Positions 1 to 14,375 of a stretch of 64,000 nt of DNA are shown here, piece by piece. Each line of letters begins with the position of its first letter. Positions within the stretch are counted from its first letter, which is position 1. The translations under genes and the position numbers were made by a program. Below the pieces are notes generated by a model that had not been told where the DNA came from, did no database searches, and was given only the letters and a program-made list of their open reading frames with translations. The DNA is from Yoonia sediminilitoris (GTDB taxonomy: Bacteria > Pseudomonadota > Alphaproteobacteria > Rhodobacterales > Rhodobacteraceae), in the NCBI RefSeq assembly GCF_003058085.1, contig NZ_QBUD01000013.1, positions 1-64,000 on the forward strand, read 5' to 3'.

Positions 1-95
1 ATCGCTGCTGTCAATGTCGTCTTGCCGTGGTCAACGTGGCCGATTGTGCCGATGTTCACGTGCGGTTTGTTACGTTCAAACTTTGCCTTAGCCAT
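1..95 (-). CDS. tuf: Elongation factor Tu, N-terminal part (cut by window edge)
   Basis: Only the first 31 codons are inside the window. The peptide begins [20 protein letters not shown] and runs into the GTP-binding P-loop GHVDHGKT, which is diagnostic for EF-Tu, the GTPase that delivers aminoacyl-tRNA to the ribosome. The ATG at 95-93 follows a strong AGGAGG on the minus strand. It is the last visible gene of the str operon, downstream of fusA, separated by an 87-nt gap that holds a strong stem-loop. The C-terminal part lies left of the window. Confidence 0.97.
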   Translation of the reverse strand, partial: MAKAKFERNKPHVNIGTIGHVDHGKTTLTAA

Positions 96-129
96 GATGG
101 CCTCCTTGTTTTGTCTTGGGTGGCGAGGT

Positions 130-167
130 TAACCCCGCCCTACGTGGGTGTGGGTAGGGCGGGGTTA
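130..167 (-). other. Strong stem-loop between fusA and tuf
   Basis: TAACCCCGCCCTAC at 130-143 is the exact reverse complement of 154-167, giving a 14-bp perfect stem with a 10-nt loop. There is no T-run after it on the minus strand, so it is not a canonical intrinsic terminator. It could be an mRNA processing or stability element that separates fusA from tuf expression. The structure is seen directly; the role is inference. Confidence 0.65.
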
Positions 168-182
168 TCCCCGCCATCCCGA

Positions 183-2300
183 TTAAGCGTATTTTGCCTG
201 GATTTCTTCCGAGATGTTGCTTGGCACCGGATCATAATGGTCGAACTGCATCGTAAACTGCGCGCGGCCCGAAGACATGGAACGCAGAGTGTTGATGTAG
301 CCGAACATGTTGGCCAGTGGCACCATGGCATCGATCACGATCGCGTTGCCGCGTGTGTCCTGGCCCTGCACCATACCGCGGCGCGATGTCAAATCGCCGA
401 TGATCCCGCCGGTGTGTTCTTCGGGTGTCACAACCTCGACCTTCATGATCGGTTCGAGCAATTTGGCACCAGCTTTGCGCATGCCTTCACGCATACACAT
501 ACGGGCTGCGATTTCGAACGCCAGAATGGAGGAGTCAACATCGTGGAACTTACCATCAAGCAACTCGACCTTGAAGTCGATCACGGGGAAGCCCGCCAAC
601 GGACCTGAGTCCATTACCGAACGGATGCCCTTTTCGACGCCGGGGATATATTCCTTTGGAACGGCCCCACCAACGATCTTACTTTCGAACGAATAGCCTT
701 CACCGGGTTCTGTTGGCATGATGCTCAACTTGACTTCACCAAACTGACCGGAACCGCCGGACTGTTTCTTGTGCGTGTAGGTATGCTCGACAGCGTGACC
801 AATGGTTTCACGATATGCCACCTGTGGCGCACCAATGTTGGCTTCGACCTTGAATTCACGCTTCATGCGGTCAACGAGAATGTCGAGGTGCAATTCGCCC
901 ATGCCCTTCATGATCGTCTGGCCTGATTCAAGGTCAGTTTCCACGCGGAAGGATGGATCTTCGGCAGACAGACGCTGCAAGGCAAGACCCATCTTTTCCT
1001 GGTCGGCCTTTGTCTTTGGCTCGACCGCGATTTCGATCACCGGCTCTGGAAAGGTCATTGTTTCCAGAACAACCGGATCAGACGGATCACAGATCGTGTC
1101 GCCGGTTGTGGTGTTCTTCAGACCACCAAGCGCAATAATGTCGCCAGCCCAAGCTTCGTTGATCTCTTCGCGGTTGTTGGAGTGCATCATCATCATGCGG
1201 CCCACGCGCTCTTTGTTCCCCTTGGTGGAATTGAGCATGGTGTCACCCTTGGCCAGCTTACCGGAATAGATCCGGGTAAAGGTCAAAGAACCGACAAACG
1301 GGTCGTTCATGATTTTGAACGCAAGGCCAGAGAACGCCATGTCATCATCCGCGCGACGCGGGATATTACGGGTTTCCGTTTCGTCACCGGGTTTGAACCC
1401 CATGTAGTCGACAACGTCCAGCGGGCTTGGCAGATAATCAACAACTGCGTTCAACAGCGGCTGAACACCTTTGTTCTTGAAGGCAGAGCCGCCAAGGACA
1501 GGCACGAATGCCATGCTGAGGGTCGCCTTGCGGATCAATGCACGCAACGTCTCCACGTCGGGCTCATTGCCTTCAAGGTATTCCATCATTGCGTCGTCGT
1601 CCTGCTCAACAGCAGCTTCGACCAGCTTGTTGCGCCATTCGTCAGCAGTCGCCTTCAGGCTGTCGCGGATCGGGGCCTTGATCCAGGACGCGCCCAGATC
1701 TTCGCCCTGCCACAGCCACTCTTCCATAGTGACGAGATCAACCAAGCCTTCCAGCTCGTTTTCTGCGCCAATCGGGAAAGCGATCGGGATCGCGCGTGCG
1801 CCAGTACGGTCTTCGACCATGGCGACACACTTGAAGTAGTCGGCACCGATCTTGTCCATCTTGTTGACAAAAACCATGCGCGGCACTTTGTAGCGGTCAG
1901 CCTGACGCCAGACAGTTTCTGTCTGCGGCTCGACACCGGCGTTGGCGTCAAGAACACAAACAGCACCGTCAAGCACAGCCAAAGAGCGTTCAACTTCGAT
2001 GGTGAAGTCAACGTGGCCGGGGGTGTCGATGATGTTCAGGCGGTGCTTTGGGCTGTCAGGCTCTGTGCCGTTTTCAGTGCGTTCCCAGAATGTGGTTGTC
2101 GCAGCGGACGTGATCGTGATGCCACGTTCCTGTTCCTGCTCCATCCAGTCCATGGTGGCCGCACCATCATGCACTTCGCCGATGTTGTGGGATTTGCCGG
2201 TGTAATACAGGATCCGCTCCGAGCAGGTGGTCTTGCCTGCGTCAATGTGAGCCATGATCCCGAAGTTACGATAAAGTTCGAGGGGGTAGTCGCGTGCCAT
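183..2300 (-). CDS. fusA: Elongation factor G
   Basis: The 705-residue protein is a full-length EF-G, the GTPase that drives ribosomal translocation. It shows the P-loop AHIDAGKTT near residues 17-25, RGITI switch 1 near residue 60, DTPGH switch 2 near 93 and NKMD near 146. These are followed by domains II to V, including the domain IV stretch around [10 protein letters not shown]. The ATG is 15 nt downstream of rpsG. Order in transcription is rpsL, rpsG, fusA, tuf, the classical str operon. No unusual residues were noticed. Confidence 0.98.
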   Translation of the reverse strand: MARDYPLELYRNFGIMAHIDAGKTTCSERILYYTGKSHNIGEVHDGAATMDWMEQEQERGITITSAATTTFWERTENGTEPDSPKHRLNIIDTPGHVDFTIEVERSLAVLDGAVCVLDANAGVEPQTETVWRQADRYKVPRMVFVNKMDKIGADYFKCVAMVEDRTGARAIPIAFPIGAENELEGLVDLVTMEEWLWQGEDLGASWIKAPIRDSLKATADEWRNKLVEAAVEQDDDAMMEYLEGNEPDVETLRALIRKATLSMAFVPVLGGSAFKNKGVQPLLNAVVDYLPSPLDVVDYMGFKPGDETETRNIPRRADDDMAFSGLAFKIMNDPFVGSLTFTRIYSGKLAKGDTMLNSTKGNKERVGRMMMMHSNNREEINEAWAGDIIALGGLKNTTTGDTICDPSDPVVLETMTFPEPVIEIAVEPKTKADQEKMGLALQRLSAEDPSFRVETDLESGQTIMKGMGELHLDILVDRMKREFKVEANIGAPQVAYRETIGHAVEHTYTHKKQSGGSGQFGEVKLSIMPTEPGEGYSFESKIVGGAVPKEYIPGVEKGIRSVMDSGPLAGFPVIDFKVELLDGKFHDVDSSILAFEIAARMCMREGMRKAGAKLLEPIMKVEVVTPEEHTGGIIGDLTSRRGMVQGQDTRGNAIVIDAMVPLANMFGYINTLRSMSSGRAQFTMQFDHYDPVPSNISEEIQAKYA

Positions 2301-2315
2301 ATCAGGTACTTCCTC

Positions 2316-2786
2316 TTACCAGCGGTAGTGGCTGAACGCTTTGTTCGCGTCGGCCATCTTGTGGGTGTCTTCACGTTTCTTGACGGCTGTGCCGCGGCCG
2401 TTGACCGCATCAATCAGCTCGCCTGCAAGACGCTCTTCCATGGTATTTTCGTTGCGCTTTTTCGCAGCAGCGATCAGCCAGCGGATGGCCAGCGCTTCAC
2501 GGCGCTCGGGACGGACTTCGACGGGCACCTGATAGGTCGCACCACCAACGCGGCGCGAACGCACCTCGACGGATGGTTTGATGTTATCAAGGCTCTCGTG
2601 AAATACTTCCACAGGGGACTTCTTCAGCTTGTCTTCAACGCGATCGAAAGCGTTGTAGACAATGCGTTCTGCAACGGCTTTCTTGCCGTCGATCATGAGG
2701 TTATTCATGAATTTTGTCAGAACAATATCGCCAAACTTTGCGTCTGGCAGAACTTCGCGTTTTTCAGCGGCGTGACGACGTGACAT
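2316..2786 (-). CDS. rpsG: 30S ribosomal protein S7
   Basis: A 156-residue S7, the normal length. It begins [20 protein letters not shown] and contains the conserved [16 protein letters not shown] segment. S7 nucleates assembly of the 30S head by binding the 3' domain of 16S rRNA and usually represses its own str operon mRNA. It lies 12 nt after rpsL and 15 nt before fusA, so the three are certainly co-transcribed. Confidence 0.98.
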   Translation of the reverse strand: MSRRHAAEKREVLPDAKFGDIVLTKFMNNLMIDGKKAVAERIVYNAFDRVEDKLKKSPVEVFHESLDNIKPSVEVRSRRVGGATYQVPVEVRPERREALAIRWLIAAAKKRNENTMEERLAGELIDAVNGRGTAVKKREDTHKMADANKAFSHYRW

Positions 2787-2798
2787 CTAATCTCTTCC

Positions 2799-3170
2799 TT
2801 ACTTAGGACGCTTCGCGCCGTACTTCGAACGGCGTTGCTTACGGTCTTTGACACCTTGGGTATCAAGCACACCGCGCAGAATGTGGTAACGCACACCGGG
2901 CAAATCCTTTACACGGCCGCCGCGGATCAGAACCACTGAGTGTTCCTGAAGGTTGTGGCTTTCACCGGGGATGTAAGAGATGACCTCAAAACCATTGGTC
3001 AGGCGCACTTTGGCGACTTTCCGCATGGCCGAGTTCGGCTTTTTGGGCGTTGTTGTATAGACGCGCGTACAAACGCCGCGCTTCTGTGGGTAGCCTTCCA
3101 TATGCTGCGACTTGGATCGTGTAACTTTTGGCTGGCGCGGCTTGCGGATCAGCTGCTGAATCGTTGGCAT
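2799..3170 (-). CDS. rpsL: 30S ribosomal protein S12
   Basis: A 123-residue S12 of the decoding centre. I start it at the ATG at 3170 ([13 protein letters not shown]), the conserved S12 start; a longer in-frame start at 3194 adds eight residues not found in the family. Lys43 and Lys88, in the segments [12 protein letters not shown] and GGRVKDLPG, correspond to the E. coli K42 and K87 positions where streptomycin resistance changes occur. Both are the sensitive-type lysines. First gene of the str operon, about 210 nt downstream of a consensus-like promoter at 3391-3419. Confidence 0.97.
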   Translation of the reverse strand: MPTIQQLIRKPRQPKVTRSKSQHMEGYPQKRGVCTRVYTTTPKKPNSAMRKVAKVRLTNGFEVISYIPGESHNLQEHSVVLIRGGRVKDLPGVRYHILRGVLDTQGVKDRKQRRSKYGAKRPK

Positions 3171-3589
3171 CGTGTGATGTTCCCATCTATTCACATGGTG
3201 CGTCCGGCAAACGCTTTAGGTTTCAGAAGTGCAAGTCCTCTTGGAAAAGCACAAAAATTCCGCAGTCGAACCCTTACCGGAGGTTCGGTGCGGTGGGTAT
3301 TCAGAGGAACAAGACGATAAGGGTCCGGTTCTTGACTACTACAGCAATGATATCGGGACGATTGAGCGTTACCCCAGCCCGGATGAGCGGCGTATAGGGG
3401 GAGTCGCATATCCTGTCAACAGCTCCCGCGCGATGGCCCGTTGGCAACTGCGCCTGCCCCCATGAATGGCCCGCGTTTATGGCTGACACTTCCGCGTTAT
3501 TGCCTAGCAAGCGACGGCTGCGGATACCAGACACGGGCCTCCAATCCCACATTATGATCACAATACCGGGGCACGAGCGGAGAATGCAT
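3171..3589. other. Intergenic region upstream of rpsL
   Basis: About 420 nt separate divergent rpsL and the lipoprotein gene. It holds the str operon promoter and its roughly 210-nt leader. Open frames on either strand here have no recognisable product or convincing ribosome-binding site, and I call none of them genes. Confidence 0.6.
3391..3419 (-). promoter_or_regulatory. Sigma-70 promoter of the rpsL-rpsG-fusA-tuf operon
   Basis: On the minus strand TTGACA (3419-3414) and TATACG (3396-3391) are separated by exactly 17 nt. The -35 is perfect and the -10 is close to consensus. Transcription would begin near 3384 and leave a leader of about 210 nt before rpsL, long enough for regulatory folding. 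The hexamers are seen directly; activity is inferred. Confidence 0.8.
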
Positions 3590-4156
3590 ATGAGGAACTT
3601 TGTCACTGGTGTCGCAGCCCTTGCCCTGTTGGGCGCCTGCGCCACCCCCAATCCGCCGACGGTCACGTCACGCGCCGTTGATCGCGCCTTTGACGGCGCG
3701 CTGGAAATCGCAAACCTGCCGATTGCACAAGTGGACGACCTGCCGACCGGCACTGTCACCTATGACGGCCAGATTGGTGCTGACGTCGAGGGCGACCAAC
3801 TGGGCAGCGTGCTGGCAGACATGACAATGATCGTCGGTTTCGCCAGCAACGATATCAAAGGCGACGTGACCAACATCAACCTGATCGACCAAAACGGCGA
3901 TCCGGACCAACGTTTTGACGGCACGTTGCTAATTTCCGGCATTGAATCAAACGGCAATCTGGACGCTGGCGCCAGTGGCCTGATCAGCGGTGTTGATGGG
4001 TCGGGACGCGCCGTGGAGTCCGACCTGAACCTTGATCTGGAGGGCACCGTGCGGAACGGGATGCGTGATGGCGACAGCGTCTATGGATCTGTGACAGGAG
4101 AGGCGCGTGGCGATCTTGACCTGACCTTTGATGGTGTCTTTTTCGGGAACAACTGA
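3590..4156 (+). CDS. Small outer-membrane-type lipoprotein, function unknown
   Basis: The 188-residue product has a lipoprotein signal: MRNFVTGVAALALLGAC with lipobox LGAC and Cys17 as the lipidated residue. I chose the ATG at 3590 because GGAG lies seven bases upstream; the in-frame ATG at 3584 is too close to that site. The mature part is acidic and rich in Gly, Asp and Thr. It ends in alternating short strands (SVYGSVTGEARGDLDLTFDG) that faintly recall the beta-barrel lobe of transferrin-binding-protein-like surface lipoproteins. That comparison is weak. Divergent from rpsL and followed by palindromic intergenic DNA. Confidence 0.75.
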   Translation: MRNFVTGVAALALLGACATPNPPTVTSRAVDRAFDGALEIANLPIAQVDDLPTGTVTYDGQIGADVEGDQLGSVLADMTMIVGFASNDIKGDVTNINLIDQNGDPDQRFDGTLLISGIESNGNLDAGASGLISGVDGSGRAVESDLNLDLEGTVRNGMRDGDSVYGSVTGEARGDLDLTFDGVFFGNN

Positions 4157-4307
4157 TCGCGACCTGCCGCCATGCCCCAAAGGACCCGTGGGGGTCCGTC
4201 CCTGATGGCGCGCTTGACGGAAAATCAGGGGCCATCTGGCAGGCATAACCGTCGCATTGATATTTATCAATGTGATGGGTTGGCCGCGGTGGAATGTCAT
4301 GTCAGCG

Positions 4308-4344
4308 TTTCGGCTTTGAACTGAGGCATCAGTTCAGGCCGAAA
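4308..4344. repeat. Imperfect inverted repeat upstream of the GGDEF gene
   Basis: TTTCGGC..TGAACTGA (from 4308) pairs with TCAGTTCA..CCGAAA (ending 4344) around a GGCA loop, with a one-nucleotide length difference in the middle of the stem. It lies in the gap of about 300 nt between the lipoprotein and diguanylate cyclase genes, which otherwise has no gene I can support. Confidence 0.55.
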
Positions 4345-4366
4345 TGCCCATGACATATCAACGCCG

Positions 4367-4390
4367 CTCAGCTTTTCCCGAAAAGCTGAG
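4367..4390. repeat. Perfect 11-bp inverted repeat upstream of the GGDEF gene
   Basis: CTCAGCTTTTC and GAAAAGCTGAG form a perfect 11-bp stem around a CC loop, 22 nt after the preceding inverted repeat. No T-run follows on either strand, so it is not an obvious terminator. The paired hairpins resemble a dispersed bacterial interspersed repeat or an operator. The structure is seen; the role is unknown. Confidence 0.55.
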
Positions 4391-4454
4391 TTCAAAGTTT
4401 TGCGCGAAACGCCGCAGGTAGATCTTGGGTCAGGTCATTGCCAAAGAATATTGA

Positions 4455-5558
4455 ATGACTCACAATGACAGGAGTGGCTTTTTGAGCGCTCAAATTTTCT
4501 TGGACACATTTGAAGTTATTGTACCTGAACGGGCTGGCGACTATCCAGTCGTTCCGATTGGATTTTTGAACGACGTCAACAAATCGATTACAGCCCAGGA
4601 GGTGCTGAATACATACGCGCGCTGGTGCTACCGCATCTTGTCCGGGCAACGGTGCGCGATCGCGTTCAAGAATGATGACGATGAAATTATCTTTCATTCA
4701 TCACACGGGGAAAAAGGCACAGCGCAGGGCGAACGCTTTCCACTTGCCGGATCTGCCGCAGGGTACGTCATAGACCAAAGGCAGACGGTCTATGTTCCTG
4801 ACTTGTCAAAGGCCGGGACAAAAGGGTGCGTTATGCTTCACAACCTTGGGTATCGTTCGCTCGCTATGTCCCCTCTGGCGACACATGGCAAATGCTTTGG
4901 CGTCATTACCGTAGGCTACCGCGACAGACCGGATCGCAACTCGGATGAATTTCAAATACTTGAGGTCATGGGCCAGTGTCTGGCACAGCAATTGCTGATT
5001 TCGGAGCAGATTGCAGAACTTTCCGAACAGGCAACGAGTGATGCCCTGACAGGCGTACGCAATCGGCATTTCCTTGACACGGCAGCGAAAGAAGTCTGGA
5101 CCGACTGGAGAGAAAACAATACCGCTTTTGGTTTTGTATCGCTTGATATCGACCACTTCAAAGAGGTGAATGACAAACACGGGCACCTGATCGGGGATCA
5201 GGTACTCAAGGTTTTTACCCAGCGTCTGAACAGCCGCCTGCGGCAGTCGGATATCCTGACCCGGCTTGGCGGCGAAGAATTTGCAGTTTTGGCGCGGGGA
5301 ACAAGAATGACCGACCTTCCCGACGTTGGCAGACGGTTGATAAAAGCGATCCGAAGCGCGCCATTCAAGATCGGGAACCAAAGGTTTGACGTGACCGCAA
5401 GTTTCGGCGTCGCGGGACCAACTGAATCCGATGCAAGCATTAAGGACGTGTTCAAACGCGCAGACGACGCGCTATATGCAGCCAAACGGGCTGGCAGAAA
5501 CCGGATTTTTCATGCCGCCAATGGCACGCTGTCGGAAATAGAAACGGATCTGGTCTGA
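4455..5558 (+). CDS. GAF-GGDEF diguanylate cyclase
   Basis: The 367-residue protein would make cyclic di-GMP from two GTP. Residues about 45-190 look like a GAF sensor domain (ILSGQRCAIAFKNDDDEIIF, then the MSPLATHGKCFGVITVGYRD region). The C-terminal GGDEF domain starts at DALTGVRNRHFLD and carries an intact RLGGEEF active site. The product-inhibition I-site RxxD (RQSD) lies exactly five residues before it. There is no signal peptide or membrane segment, so it is cytosolic. The ATG at 4455 lacks a good ribosome-binding site. An in-frame TTG at 4482 has AGGAG seven bases upstream and may be the true start. Converges on rpoC. Confidence 0.9.
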   Translation: MTHNDRSGFLSAQIFLDTFEVIVPERAGDYPVVPIGFLNDVNKSITAQEVLNTYARWCYRILSGQRCAIAFKNDDDEIIFHSSHGEKGTAQGERFPLAGSAAGYVIDQRQTVYVPDLSKAGTKGCVMLHNLGYRSLAMSPLATHGKCFGVITVGYRDRPDRNSDEFQILEVMGQCLAQQLLISEQIAELSEQATSDALTGVRNRHFLDTAAKEVWTDWRENNTAFGFVSLDIDHFKEVNDKHGHLIGDQVLKVFTQRLNSRLRQSDILTRLGGEEFAVLARGTRMTDLPDVGRRLIKAIRSAPFKIGNQRFDVTASFGVAGPTESDASIKDVFKRADDALYAAKRAGRNRIFHAANGTLSEIETDLV

Positions 5559-5595
5559 CGCCTGTCGAGATGCGTTTGAATTGATCCGGAAGTAG

Positions 5596-5627
5596 AAAGG
5601 CCCGGACAGTTGGTGTCCGGGCCCTTT
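5596..5627. terminator. Bidirectional terminator between the GGDEF gene and rpoC
   Basis: GGCCCGGACA (5599-5608) and TGTCCGGGCC (5614-5623) form a perfect 10-bp GC-rich stem with a 5-nt loop, flanked by short T-runs on both strands. It sits between the convergent GGDEF and rpoC stop codons and can end both transcripts. The T-runs are short. Confidence 0.75.
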
Positions 5628-5648
5628 GAATTTTCTCGGTACCGATGA

Positions 5649-9902
<4,254 letters not shown>

Positions 9903-9943
9903 CTTCAATTCCTTGAATTGGGGTGCTTTGTCAGAGGCGAGAC

Positions 9944-9995
9944 CACGATTTTTCCAGAAAAATCGTGGCCCCAAGAATTTTTGGAGAAAATTCTT
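9944..9995 (-). repeat. Tandem stem-loops in the rpoB-rpoC gap
   Basis: Two back-to-back hairpins fill the gap. CCACGATTTTT/AAAAATCGTGG is an 11-bp stem with a 4-nt CCAG loop (about 9941-9966). AAGAATTTT/AAAATTCTT is a 9-bp stem whose outer bases reach the rpoB stop codon (about 9973-9995). Closer to rpoC, CAATTC-AAG-GAATTG makes a third small palindrome. The A/T-rich cores with GC-rich joints look like a mobile intergenic repeat rather than a terminator. Origin and role are inferred. Confidence 0.65.
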
Positions 9996-12900
9996 ATTCC
10001 TCATCCTCCGCATCCAGGAGTTCCATATTGAGGCCGAGGCCCCGGACTTCTTTCACGAGCACGTTAAACGACTCCGGCACGCCGGCCTCGAAGTTGTCTT
10101 CGCCCTTGACGATGCTTTCATAGACTTTCGTCCGCCCCGCCACGTCATCCGACTTCACAGTCAGCATTTCCTGAAGGGTGTAAGCCGCGCCGTAAGCTTC
10201 CAATGCCCAGACTTCCATTTCCCCGAAACGCTGGCCACCGAACTGGGCTTTACCACCCAACGGCTGCTGCGTGACAAGGCTGTAAGGCCCGGTGGAACGT
10301 GCGTGGATCTTGTCGTCGACCAGATGGTGCAGCTTCAGCAGGTATTTCACACCCACCGTGACCTTGCGGCTGAACTGCTCACCTGTGCGGCCATCAAACA
10401 ACACCGACTGGCCAGACGTATCAAAACCTGCACGTGTCAGTGCGTCATTCACATCCGCCTCTTTCGCGCCGTCAAAGACCGGTGTCGCAATCGGTACACC
10501 GCGCGTGACGTTGCCGGCAGCCTCGATCAGGTGCTCCTCATCCATGCCTGCAATGCCTTCGTCATAGACATTGTCGCCATAGACGATTTTCATCGCGTCG
10601 CGCACTGGCGTCAGATCACCGGAACGGCGGTACTCACCCAGAGCCTCGTCAATCTGGAGACCCAGACCGCGCGCGGCCCACCCCATGTGGGTTTCAAGGA
10701 TCTGACCAACGTTCATCCGTGACGGCACGCCCAGTGGGTTCAGACAGAAATCCACCGGTGTCCCGTCCGCAAGGAAGGGCATGTCTTCCATTGGAACCAC
10801 TTTGGAAATGACACCTTTGTTTCCGTGACGTCCAGCCATCTTGTCGCCGGGCTGCAGCTTGCGCTTCACAGCCACGAAGACCTTGACCATCTTCATCACG
10901 CCCGGTGGCAAATCGTCGCCGCGACGGACCTTTTCGACCTTGTCTTCGAACCGTGCATCCATGGCGCGCTTCTGAATTTCGTACTGTTCGTTCAGGGCTT
11001 CAACGACCTGAGCGTCAGCTTCATCCTTCAGGGCGATCTGCCACCACATGCCGCGGCTCATCTCGTCCAGCGCTTCTTCGGTCACCTCAGAGTTCGGCTT
11101 GAACCCTTTTGGACCTTTGACAGCGACTTTGCCGACGATCATGGACTTCAGACGCGCATAGATGTTCCGGTCAAGGATCACCAATTCGTCGTCACGGTCA
11201 CGGGCAAGGCGTTCGACTTCTTCGCGCTCGATCTGCAACGCACGTTCGTCTTTTTCAACGCCGTGGCGGTTGAACACGCGCACTTCGACGATTGTCCCGA
11301 AATCACCCGGCGGCAAGCGCAGGGAGGTGTCACGCACGTCAGATGCCTTTTCACCAAAGATGGCGCGCAGCAGCTTTTCTTCCGGCGTCATCGGGCTTTC
11401 GCCCTTTGGTGTGATCTTCCCGACCAGAATGTCCGCCGGGCCAACTTCGGCACCGATGTAGACAATACCAGCTTCGTCAAGGTTGCGCAGGGCTTCCTCA
11501 CCGACGTTCGGGATATCGCGTGTGATTTCCTCTGGCCCCAGCTTTGTATCACGGGCGGCGACTTCGAATTCCTCGATATGGATCGAAGTAAAGACATCGT
11601 CACGTGTGATCCGCTCGGAGATCAGGATACTATCTTCGTAGTTATAACCGTTCCAAGGCATGAACGCGACAACCACGTTTTTGCCCAAGGCCAGTTCGCC
11701 GATATCCGTTGATGGACCGTCCGCAATAACCTCGCCCTTCAGAACCGTGTCACCTACCTTCACCAGCGGACGCTGGTTGATACAGGTGTTCTGGTTGGAG
11801 CGCTGGAATTTGCGCATCCGGTAGATATCAACACCGGCATCACCAAGTTCCAGATCGTGGGTTGCACGCACAACGATACGCTGGGCATCAACCTGGTCGA
11901 TAATCCCCTGACGTTTCGCCATGATCGCCGCACCTGAATCGCGCGCAACAACTTCTTCGATACCGGTCCCCACCAATGGGGCCTCGGCCTGCAAAAGTGG
12001 TACCGCCTGACGTTGCATGTTCGATCCCATCAGGGCCCGGTTCGCGTCGTCATTTTCAAGGAACGGGATCAGCGAGGCCGCAACGGACACAAGCTGTTTT
12101 GGCGACACGTCAATGAGGTCCACATTTTCGCGCGGAGACAGCGTGTAGTCGCCGTTCTTGCGTGTCGACACCAGTTCATTGTTGAACGACCCGTCTTCCT
12201 TCATGTTCGCGTTGGCCTGCGCCACAGTATGACGCATTTCCTCGGTCGCAGACATGTAGCTGACTTCGTCAGTCACCTTGCCATCTGTGACCTTGCGATA
12301 AGGCGTTTCGATAAAGCCGTACTTGTTCACCCGCGCAAAGGTGGCGAGCGAGTTGATCAGACCAATGTTTGGCCCTTCCGGCGTTTCAATCGGACACATG
12401 CGGCCATAGTGGGTCGGGTGCACGTCGCGCACCTCAAACCCGGCACGTTCGCGGGTCAGACCGCCGGGCCCAAGTGCAGACAAGCGGCGCTTGTGCGTGA
12501 CTTCGGACAGCGGGTTGGTTTGGTCCATGAACTGCGACAACTGGCTTGAACCAAAGAATTCACGCACAGCTGCGGCAGCAGGTTTTGCGTTGATCAGGTC
12601 CTGCGGCATCACCGTGTCGATTTCGACAGATGACATGCGTTCCTTGATCGCACGCTCCATCCGCAACAGACCGACACGGTACTGGTTTTCCATCAGTTCG
12701 CCGACGGACCGCACACGACGGTTTCCAAGGTGGTCGATATCGTCGATATCGCCCTTCCCGTCACGCAATTCGACCAGCGCCTTGATACAAGCGACGATGT
12801 CTTCCTTGCGCAGGGTACGCATGGTGTCTTCGGCGTCCAGATCCAGACGCATGTTCATTTTCACACGGCCCACGGCGGACAGGTCATAGCGCTCTGAATC

Positions 12901-14133
12901 AAAGAACAGCGTGTCAAACAGGGCCGACGCGGAATCCACGGTCGGCGGCTCACCCGGACGCATGACGCGATAGATATCCATGAGCGCAGTTTCGCGGTTC
13001 ATGTTCTTGTCAGACGCCATCGTGTTGCGCATGTAAGCGCCCACGGTCACGTTATCGATATCCAGCACGGGGATCGTCGTGATGCCCGCATCAACAAGAT
13101 CCTTGAGCGTGCCGCCAATGACGTCACCTTCTTTGTCAAGCTCAACAGTCAACTCGTCGCCGGCTTCGACGTAAATCGCACCGTTTTCTTCGTTGATGAT
13201 GTCCTGCGCCACGAATTTGCCAATGATCTGCTCGTAGGGAACAAGCAGGTCGGTCACGGACCCTTCGTCAATCAGCTTCTTGACCGCACGTGGCGTTACC
13301 TTTTCGCCAGCCTTGGCGATCACTTCGCCCGTCTTTGCATCAACCAGATCAAAGGCAGGGCGGGTGCCGCGCACGCGCTCGGGGAAAAACTTGGTCTGCC
13401 AGGCGTTCGCCTTTTTGTCCAAGCTGTATTCGACCGTGTTGTAATAGGCATTCATGATGCCTTCCTGGTCAAGACCCAGCGCGTAAAGCAGGGTTGTGAC
13501 AGGCAGCTTGCGGCGGCGGTCAATCCGGCAGAACACAAGATCCTTGGCGTCGAATTCAAAGTCGAGCCAGCTGCCGCGGTATGGGATGATGCGGCACGCA
13601 AAGAGGAGCTTGCCTGAAGAGTGGGTCTTGCCCTTGTCGTGGTCAAAGAACACGCCTGGCGAACGGTGCATCTGGGACACGATCACACGCTCGGTGCCAT
13701 TGACGACGAAGGTGCCGTTTGGCGTCATCAAAGGCATGTCGCCCATGAATACGTCTTGCTCTTTGATGTCCTTCACGGACTTCGCGCCGGTATCTTCGTC
13801 TACATCAAACACGATCAAACGCAGCGTCACCTTCAGCGGCGCGCTGTAGGTCATGTCACGTTGCTGACACTCCTCAACGTCGTATTTCGGCTTTTCCAAC
13901 TCGTACTTGACGAATTCAAGCACAGCGGTCTCGTTGAAATCCTTGATCGGAAAGACGGATTGGAAAACACCTTTGATGCCTTCGCCGTCAAGCGGTGTGT
14001 CGCTGTCGCCGGAGCGCAGGAACAGATCATAAGAGGATTTCTGAACCTCGATGAGGTTCGGCATTTCAAGCACTTCACGGATTTTGCCGTAGTACTTACG
14101 CAGGCGTTTCTGACCAAGGAAAGTAGAAGCCAT
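9994..14133 (-). CDS. rpoB: DNA-directed RNA polymerase beta subunit
   Basis: A 1379-residue, full-length beta subunit. The rifampicin pocket reads [20 protein letters not shown] followed by [11 protein letters not shown], with sensitive-type Asp, His and Ser at the positions usually altered in resistance. The C-terminus shows the [19 protein letters not shown] segment. I use the ATG at 14133 ([17 protein letters not shown]), with AAGGTGA upstream, rather than a longer in-frame start. It follows rplL across a 242-nt gap with a strong hairpin and precedes rpoC. Confidence 0.98.
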   Translation of the reverse strand: MASTFLGQKRLRKYYGKIREVLEMPNLIEVQKSSYDLFLRSGDSDTPLDGEGIKGVFQSVFPIKDFNETAVLEFVKYELEKPKYDVEECQQRDMTYSAPLKVTLRLIVFDVDEDTGAKSVKDIKEQDVFMGDMPLMTPNGTFVVNGTERVIVSQMHRSPGVFFDHDKGKTHSSGKLLFACRIIPYRGSWLDFEFDAKDLVFCRIDRRRKLPVTTLLYALGLDQEGIMNAYYNTVEYSLDKKANAWQTKFFPERVRGTRPAFDLVDAKTGEVIAKAGEKVTPRAVKKLIDEGSVTDLLVPYEQIIGKFVAQDIINEENGAIYVEAGDELTVELDKEGDVIGGTLKDLVDAGITTIPVLDIDNVTVGAYMRNTMASDKNMNRETALMDIYRVMRPGEPPTVDSASALFDTLFFDSERYDLSAVGRVKMNMRLDLDAEDTMRTLRKEDIVACIKALVELRDGKGDIDDIDHLGNRRVRSVGELMENQYRVGLLRMERAIKERMSSVEIDTVMPQDLINAKPAAAAVREFFGSSQLSQFMDQTNPLSEVTHKRRLSALGPGGLTRERAGFEVRDVHPTHYGRMCPIETPEGPNIGLINSLATFARVNKYGFIETPYRKVTDGKVTDEVSYMSATEEMRHTVAQANANMKEDGSFNNELVSTRKNGDYTLSPRENVDLIDVSPKQLVSVAASLIPFLENDDANRALMGSNMQRQAVPLLQAEAPLVGTGIEEVVARDSGAAIMAKRQGIIDQVDAQRIVVRATHDLELGDAGVDIYRMRKFQRSNQNTCINQRPLVKVGDTVLKGEVIADGPSTDIGELALGKNVVVAFMPWNGYNYEDSILISERITRDDVFTSIHIEEFEVAARDTKLGPEEITRDIPNVGEEALRNLDEAGIVYIGAEVGPADILVGKITPKGESPMTPEEKLLRAIFGEKASDVRDTSLRLPPGDFGTIVEVRVFNRHGVEKDERALQIEREEVERLARDRDDELVILDRNIYARLKSMIVGKVAVKGPKGFKPNSEVTEEALDEMSRGMWWQIALKDEADAQVVEALNEQYEIQKRAMDARFEDKVEKVRRGDDLPPGVMKMVKVFVAVKRKLQPGDKMAGRHGNKGVISKVVPMEDMPFLADGTPVDFCLNPLGVPSRMNVGQILETHMGWAARGLGLQIDEALGEYRRSGDLTPVRDAMKIVYGDNVYDEGIAGMDEEHLIEAAGNVTRGVPIATPVFDGAKEADVNDALTRAGFDTSGQSVLFDGRTGEQFSRKVTVGVKYLLKLHHLVDDKIHARSTGPYSLVTQQPLGGKAQFGGQRFGEMEVWALEAYGAAYTLQEMLTVKSDDVAGRTKVYESIVKGEDNFEAGVPESFNVLVKEVRGLGLNMELLDAEDEE

Positions 14134-14309
14134 GTGCGATGTCACCTTTTGTTTGTCTCTCGAATGATGCACCGCCCGGGCCGCGATGCCTCACCCATTT
14201 GACCGGGGGTTTGTTGTCTATTCGTGGCTGCCGTCCCACCGGCACCCTCCCGACATTCAAACCTACCCAAGGGGTCGGTCAGCAATTGGCCGACCTCTAA
14301 GACAGGTTT

Positions 14310-14339
14310 GGCTGGGCCCGCTTTTGTGCGAGCCCAGCC
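14310..14339 (-). terminator. Stem-loop between rplL and rpoB (candidate attenuator)
   Basis: On the minus strand GGCTGGGC..CGC pairs with GCG..CCCAGCC around an AAAA-rich loop, about 35 nt after rplL. No long T-run follows. In E. coli a partial terminator at the same place reduces rpoBC relative to rplJL expression, and this hairpin is well placed for that job. The function is inferred from position. Confidence 0.55.
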
Positions 14340-14375
14340 GTATTTAAGGGGCGAAATCGTTCGCCAAAGACCAGC

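Noticed and set aside
1182..2783. Long plus-strand open frame (533 codons) opposite fusA and rpsG
   Set aside because: It is antisense to two certain genes, has no recognisable domain, and its length is explained by the codon bias of the G/C-rich genes on the other strand.
3301..3759. 152-codon minus-strand frame over the str promoter and lipoprotein start
   Set aside because: It overlaps a clear promoter and a lipoprotein signal on the other strand and has no family features.
9903..10013. Longer N-terminus for rpoC
   Set aside because: The extra 37 residues are the rpoB-rpoC hairpins read as codons and overlap the end of rpoB. Family members start at [12 protein letters not shown] sequence at 9902.
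13621..14202. Plus-strand frame opposite the rpoB N-terminus
   Set aside because: Antisense shadow with no protein family features.
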